A stretch of 64,000 nt of DNA from Streptomyces polyasparticus (GTDB lineage Bacteria > Actinomycetota > Actinomycetes > Streptomycetales > Streptomycetaceae): the NCBI RefSeq assembly GCF_014493765.1, contig NZ_JACTVJ010000006.1:372001-436000 (forward strand), written 5' to 3'. Below are positions 53,347 to 61,607 of the stretch, one piece after another (the first letter of the stretch is position 1; every line of letters begins with the position of its first letter). The notes under the pieces are model-generated. The model was not told the DNA's origin. It made no database searches and saw only the letters and a program-made list of their open reading frames with translations. The position numbers and the translations under genes were made by a program.

Positions 53347-54398
53347 CCCGGCTGATGCCGAGCCCGGTTGTCGTCGACATCCGGGCGGGTGCGCTGGACG
53401 ATCTCCCCACGATCCTGACCGACCAGCGCATCGCCCCCACAGGAAAGCTCGCGTTCGCCGTGAGCGGCGGTTCCGGCAAGGCGCTCCAGGAGCGCTTCGC
53501 CCCGCTGTTCCCGGGCGCGCAGTGGTTCAGCCAGGCCGACGGCACACTCGACGGCGCGATCGCGCTGGCCGACGCGGTCAAGAAGGCCGGGCGCTACGAC
53601 GCCCTTGTCTCGCTCGGCGGCGGCAAGGTCGTCGACTGCGCGAAGTACGCGGCGGCCCGGGTGGGGCTGCCGCTGGTCGCCGTCGCGACCAACCTCGCGC
53701 ACGACGGTCTGTGCTCCCCGGTCGCCACGCTCGACAACGATGCGGGCCGCGGTTCGTACGGTGTGCCGAGCCCGATCGGCGTGGTCATCGACCTCGACGT
53801 CATCCGTGACGCACCGGTGCGCTTCGTGCGCGCCGGTGTCGGCGATGTGATCTGCAAGATCTCCTGCGTCGCCGACTGGGAGCTGTCCCACCAGGTCAAC
53901 GGTGAGATCGTCGACGGTCTGGCCGCCTCCATGGCCCGGCAGTCCGCCCACGCGGTGCTGCGGCACCCGGGCGGTGTGGGCGACGACGCCTTCCTGACCG
54001 TACTGGCGGAGTCCCTGGTGATGTGCGGGCTCTCCATGTCGGTGGCCGGCGACTCGCGACCGGCCTCGGGGGCCTGTCACGAGATCAGCCACGCCTTCGA
54101 CCTGCTCTTCCCCAAGCGCAGCGCGCTCCACGGCGAGCAGTGCGGATTCGGCGGCGCCTTCGCCACCTACCTGCGCGGCGACCACGAGACCGCCGGCGAG
54201 ATGACCCAGACGCTGCGCCGCCACGGCCTTCCCGTGCTCGCGGCCGAGATGGGCTTCAGTGACCAGGACCTGGTGGACGCGGTGCTCTTCGCGCCGCAGA
54301 CCCGCCCCGGCCGCTACACGATCCTCGAGCACCTCGACTACAACGCCGATCAGATCAAGGACGCCTACGCCGACTATGCAAAAGCCATCGGTAGCTGA
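53334..54398 (+). CDS. Glycerol-1-phosphate dehydrogenase-like (AraM/EgsA family)
   Basis: 354 residues from GTG 53334. The iron-containing alcohol dehydrogenase-like fold has the NAD-binding SLGGGKVVDCAKYAA, then ATNLAHDGLCSP, the metal-binding region SRPASGACHEISHAF and HGEQCGFGGAFA. These match sn-glycerol-1-phosphate dehydrogenases, which reduce dihydroxyacetone phosphate to the archaeal-type enantiomer; a different ketose phosphate is possible. The 13-base and 23-base overlaps with its neighbours show tight coupling. Confidence 0.82.
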   Translation: MPVLTRLMPSPVVVDIRAGALDDLPTILTDQRIAPTGKLAFAVSGGSGKALQERFAPLFPGAQWFSQADGTLDGAIALADAVKKAGRYDALVSLGGGKVVDCAKYAAARVGLPLVAVATNLAHDGLCSPVATLDNDAGRGSYGVPSPIGVVIDLDVIRDAPVRFVRAGVGDVICKISCVADWELSHQVNGEIVDGLAASMARQSAHAVLRHPGGVGDDAFLTVLAESLVMCGLSMSVAGDSRPASGACHEISHAFDLLFPKRSALHGEQCGFGGAFATYLRGDHETAGEMTQTLRRHGLPVLAAEMGFSDQDLVDAVLFAPQTRPGRYTILEHLDYNADQIKDAYADYAKAIGS

Positions 54399-55155
54399 AC
54401 TGCGCCCGGTCGTGCACCCCGCCGGGGTGAAGGACCGGCGCAGCGGCGAGCACTGGGCCGGCCGGCTCTACATGCGCGAGATCTCGCTGCGGGTGGACCG
54501 GCACCTGGTGAACACGAAGGTCACCCCGAACCAGGTGACCTATGTGATGACCCTCGCCGGCGCCCTCGCCGCCCCCGCGCTGCTCGTCCCCGGTATCTGG
54601 GGCGCGGTGCTCGGTGTGGTCATGGTGCAGCTCTACCTGCTGTTCGACTGTGTCGACGGTGAACTGGCCCGCTGGAAGAAGCAGTACTCGCTCGCCGGTG
54701 TCTACCTGGACCGCGTCGCCGCGTACCTCTGCGACGCCGCCGTCCTGGTCGGTTTCGGCCTGCGGGCCGCGGACATCTGGGGCGAGGGCCGGATCGACTG
54801 GCTGTGGGCCTTCCTCGGCACGCTCGCCGCGCTCGGCGCCATCCTGATCAAGTCCGAGACGGACCTGGTCGGTGTGGCCCGCCACCAGGCGGGCAAGCCG
54901 GTGGTCCAGGAGGCGGCCAGCGAGATCCGCTCCTCCGGCATGGCCCTGGCCCGCAAGGCCGCGGCCGCGCTGAAGTTCCACCGTCTGGTGCTCGGGATCG
55001 AGGCCTCGCTCCTGATCCTGGTCCTCGCGATCATGGACGCGGCGCGCGGCGACCTGTTCTTCTCGCGGCTCGGTGTCGCCGTCCTCGCGGGCATCGCCCT
55101 TCTCCAGACGCTGCTCCACCTGGTGTCCATTCTGGCCTCGAGCAGGCTGAAGTGA
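54376..55155 (+). CDS. CDP-alcohol phosphatidyltransferase, second copy
   Basis: 259 residues from ATG 54376. The motif has Asp91, Asp94-Gly95, Ala98-Arg99, Gly108 and Asp112, but the fourth Asp (expected at 116) is Ala; the next Asp is 120. That residue is the proposed catalytic base, so the enzyme may be altered. Membrane segments surround the motif. It overlaps the dehydrogenase by 23 bases and the glycosyltransferase by four. The different motif and size suggest a different acceptor from the first copy. Confidence 0.85.
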   Translation: MQKPSVAELRPVVHPAGVKDRRSGEHWAGRLYMREISLRVDRHLVNTKVTPNQVTYVMTLAGALAAPALLVPGIWGAVLGVVMVQLYLLFDCVDGELARWKKQYSLAGVYLDRVAAYLCDAAVLVGFGLRAADIWGEGRIDWLWAFLGTLAALGAILIKSETDLVGVARHQAGKPVVQEAASEIRSSGMALARKAAAALKFHRLVLGIEASLLILVLAIMDAARGDLFFSRLGVAVLAGIALLQTLLHLVSILASSRLK

Positions 55156-56045
55156 CCGTCGAGGCCGAGCAGTTGAAGGTCGGTGCCGTCATCATCACGA
55201 TGGGCAACCGGCCCGACGAGCTGCGCGCACTCCTCGACTCGGTCGCCAAGCAGGACGGCGACCGCGTCGAGGTGGTCGTCGTCGGCAACGGGTCCCCGGT
55301 CCCCGAGGTCCCCGCCGGCGTACGCACCGTGGAGCTGCCCGAGAACCTCGGCATCCCCGGCGGGCGCAACGTGGGCATCGAGGCCTTCGGCGAGGCCGGC
55401 AAGGACGTCGACATCCTGCTCTTCCTCGACGACGACGGTCTGCTGGCCCGGCAGGACACGGCTCGGCTGTGCCGGCAGGCCTTCGCCGCGGACCCGGAGC
55501 TCGGCATCATCAGCTTCCGGATCGCCGACCCGGACACCGGCGAGACCCAGCGGCGGCACGTGCCGCGCCTGCGGGCGGCCGACCCGATGCGCAGCTCGCG
55601 GGTCACCACGTTCCTCGGCGGGGCCAACGCGGTCCGTACGAAGGTCTTCGCCGAGGCAGGAACCCTGCCCGACGACTTCTTCTACGCGCACGAGGAGACC
55701 GATCTGGCCTGGCGGGCCCTCGACGCCGGCTGGATGATCGACTACCGCGCGGACATGGTCCTGAACCACCCGACCACGGCGCCTTCGCGGCACGCGGTCT
55801 ACCACCGGATGGTCGCCCGCAACCGAGTCTGGCTGGCCCGGCGCAATCTGCCGGCGCCGCTGGTCCCGGTGTACCTGGGCGTCTGGCTGCTGCTCACGCT
55901 GCTCCGCAGGCCCTCGCGGCCCGCGCTCAGAGCGTGGTTCGGCGGCTTCAAGGAGGGCTGGCGCACCCCCTGCGGTCCCCGGCGCCCCATGAAATGGCGG
56001 ACGGTGTGGCGGCTGACCCGACTGGGCCGACCTCCTGTCATCTGA
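55152..56045 (+). CDS. Family 2 glycosyltransferase
   Basis: 297 residues from GTG 55152. The GT-A fold shows VGAVIITMGNRPDELRALLD, the metal motif LFLDDDG, FLGGANAVRTKVFAEAG and the acceptor/base region FFYAHEETDLAWRALDAGW. No N-terminal signal is present; a hydrophobic segment near residue 235 may anchor it. It follows the second CDP-alcohol transferase with a four-base overlap, so it probably glycosylates the same membrane-bound product. Confidence 0.9.
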   Translation: MTVEAEQLKVGAVIITMGNRPDELRALLDSVAKQDGDRVEVVVVGNGSPVPEVPAGVRTVELPENLGIPGGRNVGIEAFGEAGKDVDILLFLDDDGLLARQDTARLCRQAFAADPELGIISFRIADPDTGETQRRHVPRLRAADPMRSSRVTTFLGGANAVRTKVFAEAGTLPDDFFYAHEETDLAWRALDAGWMIDYRADMVLNHPTTAPSRHAVYHRMVARNRVWLARRNLPAPLVPVYLGVWLLLTLLRRPSRPALRAWFGGFKEGWRTPCGPRRPMKWRTVWRLTRLGRPPVI

Positions 56046-56171
56046 CAAGCTCGTGTCTGAGAACATCGGGCCGGCTGTATTCCGCCGGGGAGACCCCCGG
56101 ACCCCGGCCGGCCCAGGTACTCGCCTGTGCGCGAACCCCCGGCGCATATCTGAAGACGAAAGTTTCCACTT

Positions 56172-57119
56172 GTGAGTGAGACGACGCATGACGGCGGTGT
56201 CACCGTGACAGCGTCCCTGGGGCATCAGTCCCCCGACGACCGGCTCTCGCGGGCCGAGCTGGCCGCGAAGTACGGCCTCAGCCAGAGCGGCGCGCGGCCG
56301 AGCCTGATGGAGTACGTGCGCCAGCTGTGGACCCGGCGCCACTTCATCCTCGCGTTCTCGCAGGCCAAGCTGACGGCCCAGTACAGCCAGGCCAAGCTGG
56401 GCCAGGTGTGGCAGGTGGCCACGCCGCTGCTCAACGCCGCGGTCTACTTCTTCATCTTCGGCCTGCTGCTCGGCGGCCGGGGCGGCATGGGCAACGACAT
56501 GTACGTGCCGTTCCTCGTGACCGGTGTCTTCGTCTTCACCTTCACGCAGAGCTCGGTGATGGCGGGCGTACGGTCGATCTCCGGGAACCTCGGTCTGGTG
56601 CGCGCGCTGCACTTCCCGCGCGCTTCGCTCCCGATCTCGTTCTCGCTCCAGCAGCTCCAGCAGCTGCTGTTCTCGATGCTGGTGCTGTTCGCGATCCTCA
56701 TCGGCTTCGGGCACTACCCGGACCTGTCGTGGCTCCTGATCCTCCCGGCCCTGGTGCTCCAGTTCGCCTTCAATGTCGGCCTCTCGATGATCATGGCGCG
56801 GATGGGCAGCAAGACGCCCGACCTCGCCCAGCTGATGCCGTTCGTGCTGCGCACCTGGATGTACGCGTCGGGCGTGATGTTCCCGCTGGCCCCGATGCTC
56901 GCGAAGGCGCACGCCCCGTCCTGGGTCGCCGATGTTCTGCTCGCCAATCCGGCGGCGGTCTACATGGACCTGATGCGGTACGCGCTGATCGAGGACATCA
57001 CCCGGTACAACCCGTTGCCGCCGCACGTCTGGGCCCTCGCGCTCGGCTGGGCGGTCGTCACCGGCGTGATCGGCTTCGTGTACTTCTGGAAGGCAGAGGA
57101 GCGCTACGGCCGTGGCTGA
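56172..57119 (+). CDS. ABC-2 type exporter permease (TagG/Wzm-like)
   Basis: 315 residues from GTG 56172 with six predicted membrane segments. The family pattern AYSQAKLGQVWQVATPLL-like region (YSQAKLGQVWQVATPLLNAA) and the central RALHFPRASLPISFSLQQLQ are typical of teichoic-acid and O-antigen exporters. The gene follows the glycosyltransferase after 126 bases and overlaps the ATPase by eight. Role: flip or export of the polymer or lipid made by the upstream genes. Confidence 0.9.
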   Translation: MSETTHDGGVTVTASLGHQSPDDRLSRAELAAKYGLSQSGARPSLMEYVRQLWTRRHFILAFSQAKLTAQYSQAKLGQVWQVATPLLNAAVYFFIFGLLLGGRGGMGNDMYVPFLVTGVFVFTFTQSSVMAGVRSISGNLGLVRALHFPRASLPISFSLQQLQQLLFSMLVLFAILIGFGHYPDLSWLLILPALVLQFAFNVGLSMIMARMGSKTPDLAQLMPFVLRTWMYASGVMFPLAPMLAKAHAPSWVADVLLANPAAVYMDLMRYALIEDITRYNPLPPHVWALALGWAVVTGVIGFVYFWKAEERYGRG

Positions 57120-57891
57120 GCAGCAGAACGACACCCGGATTCCCACCGTCATCGCGGACGAGCTGCACATTGTCTACCGCGTCAACGGCGCCAGGAGCGG
57201 CAAGGGCAGCGCCACCGCGGCCCTCAGCCGCATCATCAAGCGCGGCGAGGACCGCGGTGTGCGCAAGGTGCACGCCGTACGCGGCGTCAGCTTCACCGCG
57301 TACCGGGGCGAGGCCGTGGGCCTGATCGGCTCCAACGGCTCCGGCAAGTCCACGCTCCTGCGGGCCATCGCCGGCCTGCTCCCCGCCGAGTCGGGCAAGG
57401 TCTACACCGACGGCCAGCCCTCGCTGCTCGGTGTGAACGCGGCCCTGATGAACGACCTCACCGGCGAGCGCAACGTCATACTCGGCGGGCTCGCGATGGG
57501 CATGACCCGCGAGCAGATCAGGGAGCGCTACCAGGGGATCGTCGACTTCTCGGGCATCAACGAGAAGGGCGACTTCATCACCCTGCCGATGCGCACCTAC
57601 TCCTCCGGCATGGCAGCCCGCCTGCGCTTCTCCATCGCGGCCGCCAAGGACCACGACGTGCTGATGATCGACGAGGCGCTCGCCACCGGCGACCGCAAGT
57701 TCCAAAAGCGCTCCGAGGCCCGTATCCGCGAACTGCGCAAGGAGGCCGGCACGGTCTTCCTGGTCAGCCACAACAACAAGTCCATCCGCGACACCTGCGA
57801 CCGCGTCCTGTGGCTCGAACGCGGTGAGCTGCGGATGGACGGGCCCACGGACGAGGTGCTCAAGGAGTACGAGAAGTTCACCGGCAAGTAG
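57112..57891 (+). CDS. ABC exporter ATPase (TagH/Wzt-like)
   Basis: 259 residues. Walker A is GSNGSGKS (73-80), the signature is YSSGMAARL, and Walker B is VLMIDEALATGD. The D-loop-like SHNNKSIRDTCDRVLWL follows. It lacks the C-terminal carbohydrate-binding extension that Wzt proteins use to recognise capped chains. The N-terminal about 55 residues carry a basic insertion (ARSGKGSATAALSRIIKRGE). It is the last gene before a terminator. Confidence 0.92.
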   Translation: MAEQQNDTRIPTVIADELHIVYRVNGARSGKGSATAALSRIIKRGEDRGVRKVHAVRGVSFTAYRGEAVGLIGSNGSGKSTLLRAIAGLLPAESGKVYTDGQPSLLGVNAALMNDLTGERNVILGGLAMGMTREQIRERYQGIVDFSGINEKGDFITLPMRTYSSGMAARLRFSIAAAKDHDVLMIDEALATGDRKFQKRSEARIRELRKEAGTVFLVSHNNKSIRDTCDRVLWLERGELRMDGPTDEVLKEYEKFTGK

Positions 57892-57907
57892 CCGTTCGAA
57901 CGCTTCA

Positions 57908-57935
57908 GAGCCCCGCCGGAACCCCGGCGGGGCTC
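57908..57935 (+). terminator. Terminator after the CDP-alcohol/export operon
   Basis: GAGCCCCGCCGG (57908-57919), loop AACC, CCGGCGGGGCTC (57924-57935), then CTTTG. A perfect 12-pair stem. Confidence 0.85.
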
Positions 57936-57990
57936 CTTTGCGTCACGGGTTGCGTAGCGCCGCGGGACCGGCCGCGAAGGTCAATTCCGG

Positions 57991-58046
57991 GTCAACTTCC
58001 TTACCTGTGAGGAAGGTTGACACGAATAGGTGCGTTGTTGTGATGT
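57991..58046 (+). promoter_or_regulatory. Promoter and inverted repeat of the hopanoid operon
   Basis: GTCAACTTCCT (57991-58001) and AGGAAGGTTGAC (58010-58021) form an inverted repeat with one unpaired base. Its right arm runs into TTGACA (58017-58022), a consensus -35. TGATGT (58041-58046) is a plausible -10 with an 18-base spacer. A regulator bound here would block the promoter. Confidence 0.5.
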
Positions 58047-58160
58047 GCAGAACACCCCGGCATTCCGCCCGGCGCTGTACAACGTAAGCTGGATCGGTCG
58101 GGCGGCGTGTCCGAAATAGGGTGAATTGGGTTGGCAGTGTAGAACGGGAGAGTGACGGCC

Positions 58161-59075
58161 ATGGCTACGGAAAACTCCCAGCTCCGACAGCGTTTCGCCG
58201 TCCAGTCGACGCTCGACAAGGCCGCCGGTGAGAACTTTCCCGTGGCCCCGTTCTTTCTGCCCAGGGCCTGGCGCGAGGACCTGATGGCCGTCTACGGCTT
58301 CGCCCGCCTCGTCGACGACATCGGCGACGGCGATCTGGCCCCCGGCGGCGCCGACGCCCTGGCCCTCGGCCTCGACCCCGCACAGAGCGATGACCGTCTC
58401 GCCATGCTGGACGCGTTCGAGACAGACCTGCGCAAGGTCTTCGACGGCAGCCCCCGCCATCCGCTCCTGCAGCGCCTGCAGCCCACCGTGCGTCGCCGCG
58501 CGCTCACTCCCGGGCCGTTCCTCGGACTGATCGCCGCCAACCGCCAGGACCAGCTCGTCAGCCGCTACGAGACCTACGACGATCTCCTGGCGTACTGCGA
58601 ACTCTCGGCCAACCCCGTGGGCCGTCTGGTGCTCGCCGTGACCGGCACCGAGACCCCCGAGCGCGTACGCCGCTCGGACGCCGTGTGCACCTCGCTGCAG
58701 ATCGTCGAACATCTCCAGGACGTTTCCGAGGACCTGGCCCGCGACCGCATCTATCTGCCCGCCGAGGACATGAAGCGCTGCTCGGTGCAGGAGTCCGATC
58801 TCGCGCGGGCGCACGCGGGCGCGGCGGTGCGCTCACTCATCGCATACGAAGCAGAACGCGCGCGCCGGCTCCTGAATGAAGGCACCCCGCTCGTGGGTAG
58901 CGTCCACGGCAGGCTCAAGCTGTTGCTCGCCGGCTTCGTCGCCGGGGGACGGGCGGCTCTCCGCGCCATCGCCGCCGCCGAGTACGACGTGCTCCCCGGA
59001 CCGCCCAAGCCCACCAAGCCCCAGCTCCTTCGCGAGGTGGGCGCAGTCCTGCGACCCGACCGTGGAGAGGGGTGA
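58161..59075 (+). CDS. hpnC: Squalene synthase HpnC
   Basis: 304 residues from ATG 58161, with GGGAGAG eight bases ahead. First Asp motif VDDIGD (Asp52-Asp56) and second region HLQDVSEDLARDRIYLPAED. In the HpnCDE route, HpnC converts presqualene diphosphate to hydroxysqualene. It is the first gene of the hopanoid operon and overlaps hpnD by four bases. Confidence 0.95.
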   Translation: MATENSQLRQRFAVQSTLDKAAGENFPVAPFFLPRAWREDLMAVYGFARLVDDIGDGDLAPGGADALALGLDPAQSDDRLAMLDAFETDLRKVFDGSPRHPLLQRLQPTVRRRALTPGPFLGLIAANRQDQLVSRYETYDDLLAYCELSANPVGRLVLAVTGTETPERVRRSDAVCTSLQIVEHLQDVSEDLARDRIYLPAEDMKRCSVQESDLARAHAGAAVRSLIAYEAERARRLLNEGTPLVGSVHGRLKLLLAGFVAGGRAALRAIAAAEYDVLPGPPKPTKPQLLREVGAVLRPDRGEG

Positions 59076-60025
59076 GCGAGGCCATGGAGGGGATCAGTAC
59101 CGCCGGCGCCCCCGTGCTCGCCGCGTACAGCTACTGCGAGGCCGTCACCGGTCAGCAGGCGCGCAATTTCGCCTACGGGATCAGGCTGCTGCCCACGCCC
59201 AAGAGGCGCGCGATGTCCGCGCTGTACGCGTTCTCGCGCCGCGTGGACGACATCGGTGACGGTGCGCTCCCGCCCGAGGTCAAGCAGGCCCGCCTCGAGG
59301 AGACCCGTGAGCTGCTCGACCGTATCCGCGCAGGCCGCGTCGACGAGGACGACACCGACCCGGTGGGCGTCGCGCTCGCGCATGCCGCACGCACCTTCCC
59401 GATCCCGCTCGACGGGCTCGACGAGCTGATCGACGGCGTCCTGATGGACGTCCGCGGCGAGACCTACGAGACCTGGGACGACCTCAAGGTCTACTGCCGC
59501 TGCGTCGCGGGCGCCATCGGCCGCCTCTCGCTCGGCGTGTTCGGCACCGCGCCCGGCGCGCGGCACGCGGAACGCGCCGCCGAGTACGCCGACACGCTGG
59601 GCCTGGCGCTTCAACTCACCAACATCCTCAGGGACGTTCGCGAGGATGCCGAAGGTGGCCGTACCTACCTTCCCGCCGACGACCTGGCCAAGTTCGGCTG
59701 CTCGGCCGGATTCGCCGGCGCCGAGCCGCCGGCCGGCTCGGACTTCGCGGGCCTCGTGCACTTCGAAGTGCGCCGCGCACGCGCCCTGTTCGCCGAGGGC
59801 TACCGGCTCCTGCCGATGCTGGACCGGCGCAGCGGCGCCTGCGTGGCCGCGATGGCCGGCATCTACCGCCGGCTGCTCGACCGCATCGAGCGCGACCCCG
59901 AGGCCGTCCTGCGCGGCCGTGTCTCGCTGCCGGGACGCGAGAAGGCCTATGTCGCGGTCCGCGGTCTGTCCGGTTTCGACGCCCGCAGCATCGCCCGTCA
60001 CACATCCGCCGGGAGGCGGGCGTGA
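59072..60025 (+). CDS. hpnD: Presqualene diphosphate synthase HpnD
   Basis: 317 residues from GTG 59072. Asp motifs RRVDDIGDG (Asp59-Asp63) and NILRDVREDAEGGRTYLPAD. It condenses two farnesyl diphosphates to presqualene diphosphate. Its stop overlaps the start of a small ORF by four bases. Confidence 0.95.
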   Translation: MSEAMEGISTAGAPVLAAYSYCEAVTGQQARNFAYGIRLLPTPKRRAMSALYAFSRRVDDIGDGALPPEVKQARLEETRELLDRIRAGRVDEDDTDPVGVALAHAARTFPIPLDGLDELIDGVLMDVRGETYETWDDLKVYCRCVAGAIGRLSLGVFGTAPGARHAERAAEYADTLGLALQLTNILRDVREDAEGGRTYLPADDLAKFGCSAGFAGAEPPAGSDFAGLVHFEVRRARALFAEGYRLLPMLDRRSGACVAAMAGIYRRLLDRIERDPEAVLRGRVSLPGREKAYVAVRGLSGFDARSIARHTSAGRRA

Positions 60026-60210
60026 CCATGAGGCATCCTCGCGGTTTGTACGGGGTGTGCCTCATCATCCCGACCGATACCCGCATCCCTTACGATGCCC
60101 GGGCAAATCCCCCCAAGCGACAAGCAACCCTCCACTGGCGATCGGCGTCCCAGACTGAGATGACCCACCAGGAGTTCATCCCGGGCAAGGCCGCGGGGGA
60201 GGGCGTATGA
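60022..60210 (+). CDS. Small protein of the hopanoid operon, 62 aa (DUF6380-like)
   Basis: GTG 60022 overlaps the hpnD stop and its TGA overlaps the hpnE start, four bases each side, strong evidence for a translated gene. The product is basic with no membrane segment. The tail PKRQATLHWRSASQTEMTHQ then EFIPGKAAGEGV resembles the RATL..AASLT..A.F pattern I recall for DUF6380 small actinobacterial proteins. Its role is unknown; it may simply couple translation of hpnD and hpnE. Confidence 0.65.
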   Translation: MTMRHPRGLYGVCLIIPTDTRIPYDARANPPKRQATLHWRSASQTEMTHQEFIPGKAAGEGV

Positions 60211-61607
60211 CCGCGCAGGAAACGCAGGCCGACGGCGCCGAGAGCCGCTCCGCGGTGGTGGTCGGCGGCGGACTCGCCGGCATCACCGCGGCCCTCGGCC
60301 TCGCCGACGCGGGCCTGGACGTCACGCTGCTCGAAGGCCGGCCGCGGCTCGGCGGTCTGGCCTTCTCGTTCCAGCGCGGCGATCTGACCGTGGACAACGG
60401 CCAGCACGTCTACTTGCGATGCTGTACGGCCTACCGCTGGTTTCTGGACCGCGTGGACGGCGCCGCGCTCGCGCCGCTGCAGGACCGGCTCGACGTGCCG
60501 GTGCTCGATGTCGCGACGCCGAGCCCCCGGCTGGGACGGCTGCGGCGCGCGGGGCTTCCCGTACCGCTGCATCTGGCCCGCAGCCTCGCCACGTATCCGC
60601 ATCTCTCGCTCGCCGAGCGCGCCAAGGTCGGCCGTGCCGCCCTCGCGCTCAAGGCGCTCGACCTCGCCGACCCCGCGCTCGACGACGAGGACTTCGGCAC
60701 CTGGCTGGGCCGGCACGGGCAGTCGGCGCGCGCCATCGAGGCGCTGTGGGACCTCGTCGGCATCGCCACCCTCAACGCCGTCGCGGGGGACTCCTCGCTC
60801 GGGCTCGCGGCCATGGTGTTCAAGACCGGGCTGCTCTCCGAGCCGGGTGCCGCCGACATCGGCTGGGCCCGCGTACCCCTCGGCGACCTGCACGACAAGC
60901 TCGCCCGCGAGGCCCTCGACAAGGCCGGTGTCCGCACGGAGCTGCGCGCCAAGGTCGCGGGCATCTCCCGTACGGAGACGGGCGGTTGGCGCGTCCGCAC
61001 GGACGGCGAGGAGATCGCCGCCGAAACGATCGTGCTCGCGGTACCGCAGCGCGAGGCGCACGAACTTCTGCCCGACGGCGCGCTCGACGCGAAGGACCAG
61101 CTCCTGGAGATCGGCACCGCGCCGATCCTCAACCTGCATGTGATCTACGACCGCAAGGTGCTCAGGCAGCCCTTCTTCGCCGCGCTCGGCACCCCCGTCC
61201 AGTGGGTGTTCGACCGCACGGAGGCCTCGGGTCTGAACGGCGGCGGACAGTACCTCGCCGTATCGCAGTCCATCGCGCAGAACGAGATCGACGCACCCGT
61301 GGCCGAACTGCGCGAGCGGTATCTGCCCGAGCTGAAGCGGCTGCTTCCGGCCGCGCGCGGAGCGCAGGTGCGCGACTTCTTCGTCACGCGCGAGCGCACC
61401 GCCACCTTCGCGCCCACCCCGGGCGTGGGCCGGCTGCGGCCGGGCCCGCGCACCAGAGCTCCCGGCCTGTATCTGGCCGGCGCGTGGACCGCCACCGGGT
61501 GGCCCGCGACCATGGAGAGCGCCGTCCGCAGCGGCGCAGCGGCCGCACGGGCCGCACTCGGCACACTCGGCCGTCCCCACGACCACCTGTTCGAGGAGGC
61601 GGCATGA
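60207..61607 (+). CDS. hpnE: Hydroxysqualene dehydroxylase HpnE
   Basis: 466 residues. The FAD motif is VVVGGGLAGITAALGLADAG, followed by LLEGRPRLGGLAFSF. DNGQHVYLRCCTAYRWFLDR and the C-terminal GLYLAGAWTATGWPATMESA complete the flavoprotein family pattern. It reduces hydroxysqualene to squalene. Overlaps the prenyl synthase by four bases. Confidence 0.95.
   Translation: MTAQETQADGAESRSAVVVGGGLAGITAALGLADAGLDVTLLEGRPRLGGLAFSFQRGDLTVDNGQHVYLRCCTAYRWFLDRVDGAALAPLQDRLDVPVLDVATPSPRLGRLRRAGLPVPLHLARSLATYPHLSLAERAKVGRAALALKALDLADPALDDEDFGTWLGRHGQSARAIEALWDLVGIATLNAVAGDSSLGLAAMVFKTGLLSEPGAADIGWARVPLGDLHDKLAREALDKAGVRTELRAKVAGISRTETGGWRVRTDGEEIAAETIVLAVPQREAHELLPDGALDAKDQLLEIGTAPILNLHVIYDRKVLRQPFFAALGTPVQWVFDRTEASGLNGGGQYLAVSQSIAQNEIDAPVAELRERYLPELKRLLPAARGAQVRDFFVTRERTATFAPTPGVGRLRPGPRTRAPGLYLAGAWTATGWPATMESAVRSGAAAARAALGTLGRPHDHLFEEAA

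Noticed and set aside
54702-57170. 822-codon open frame on the - strand
   Set aside because: Antisense to the glycosyltransferase and exporter genes; no recognisable domain.
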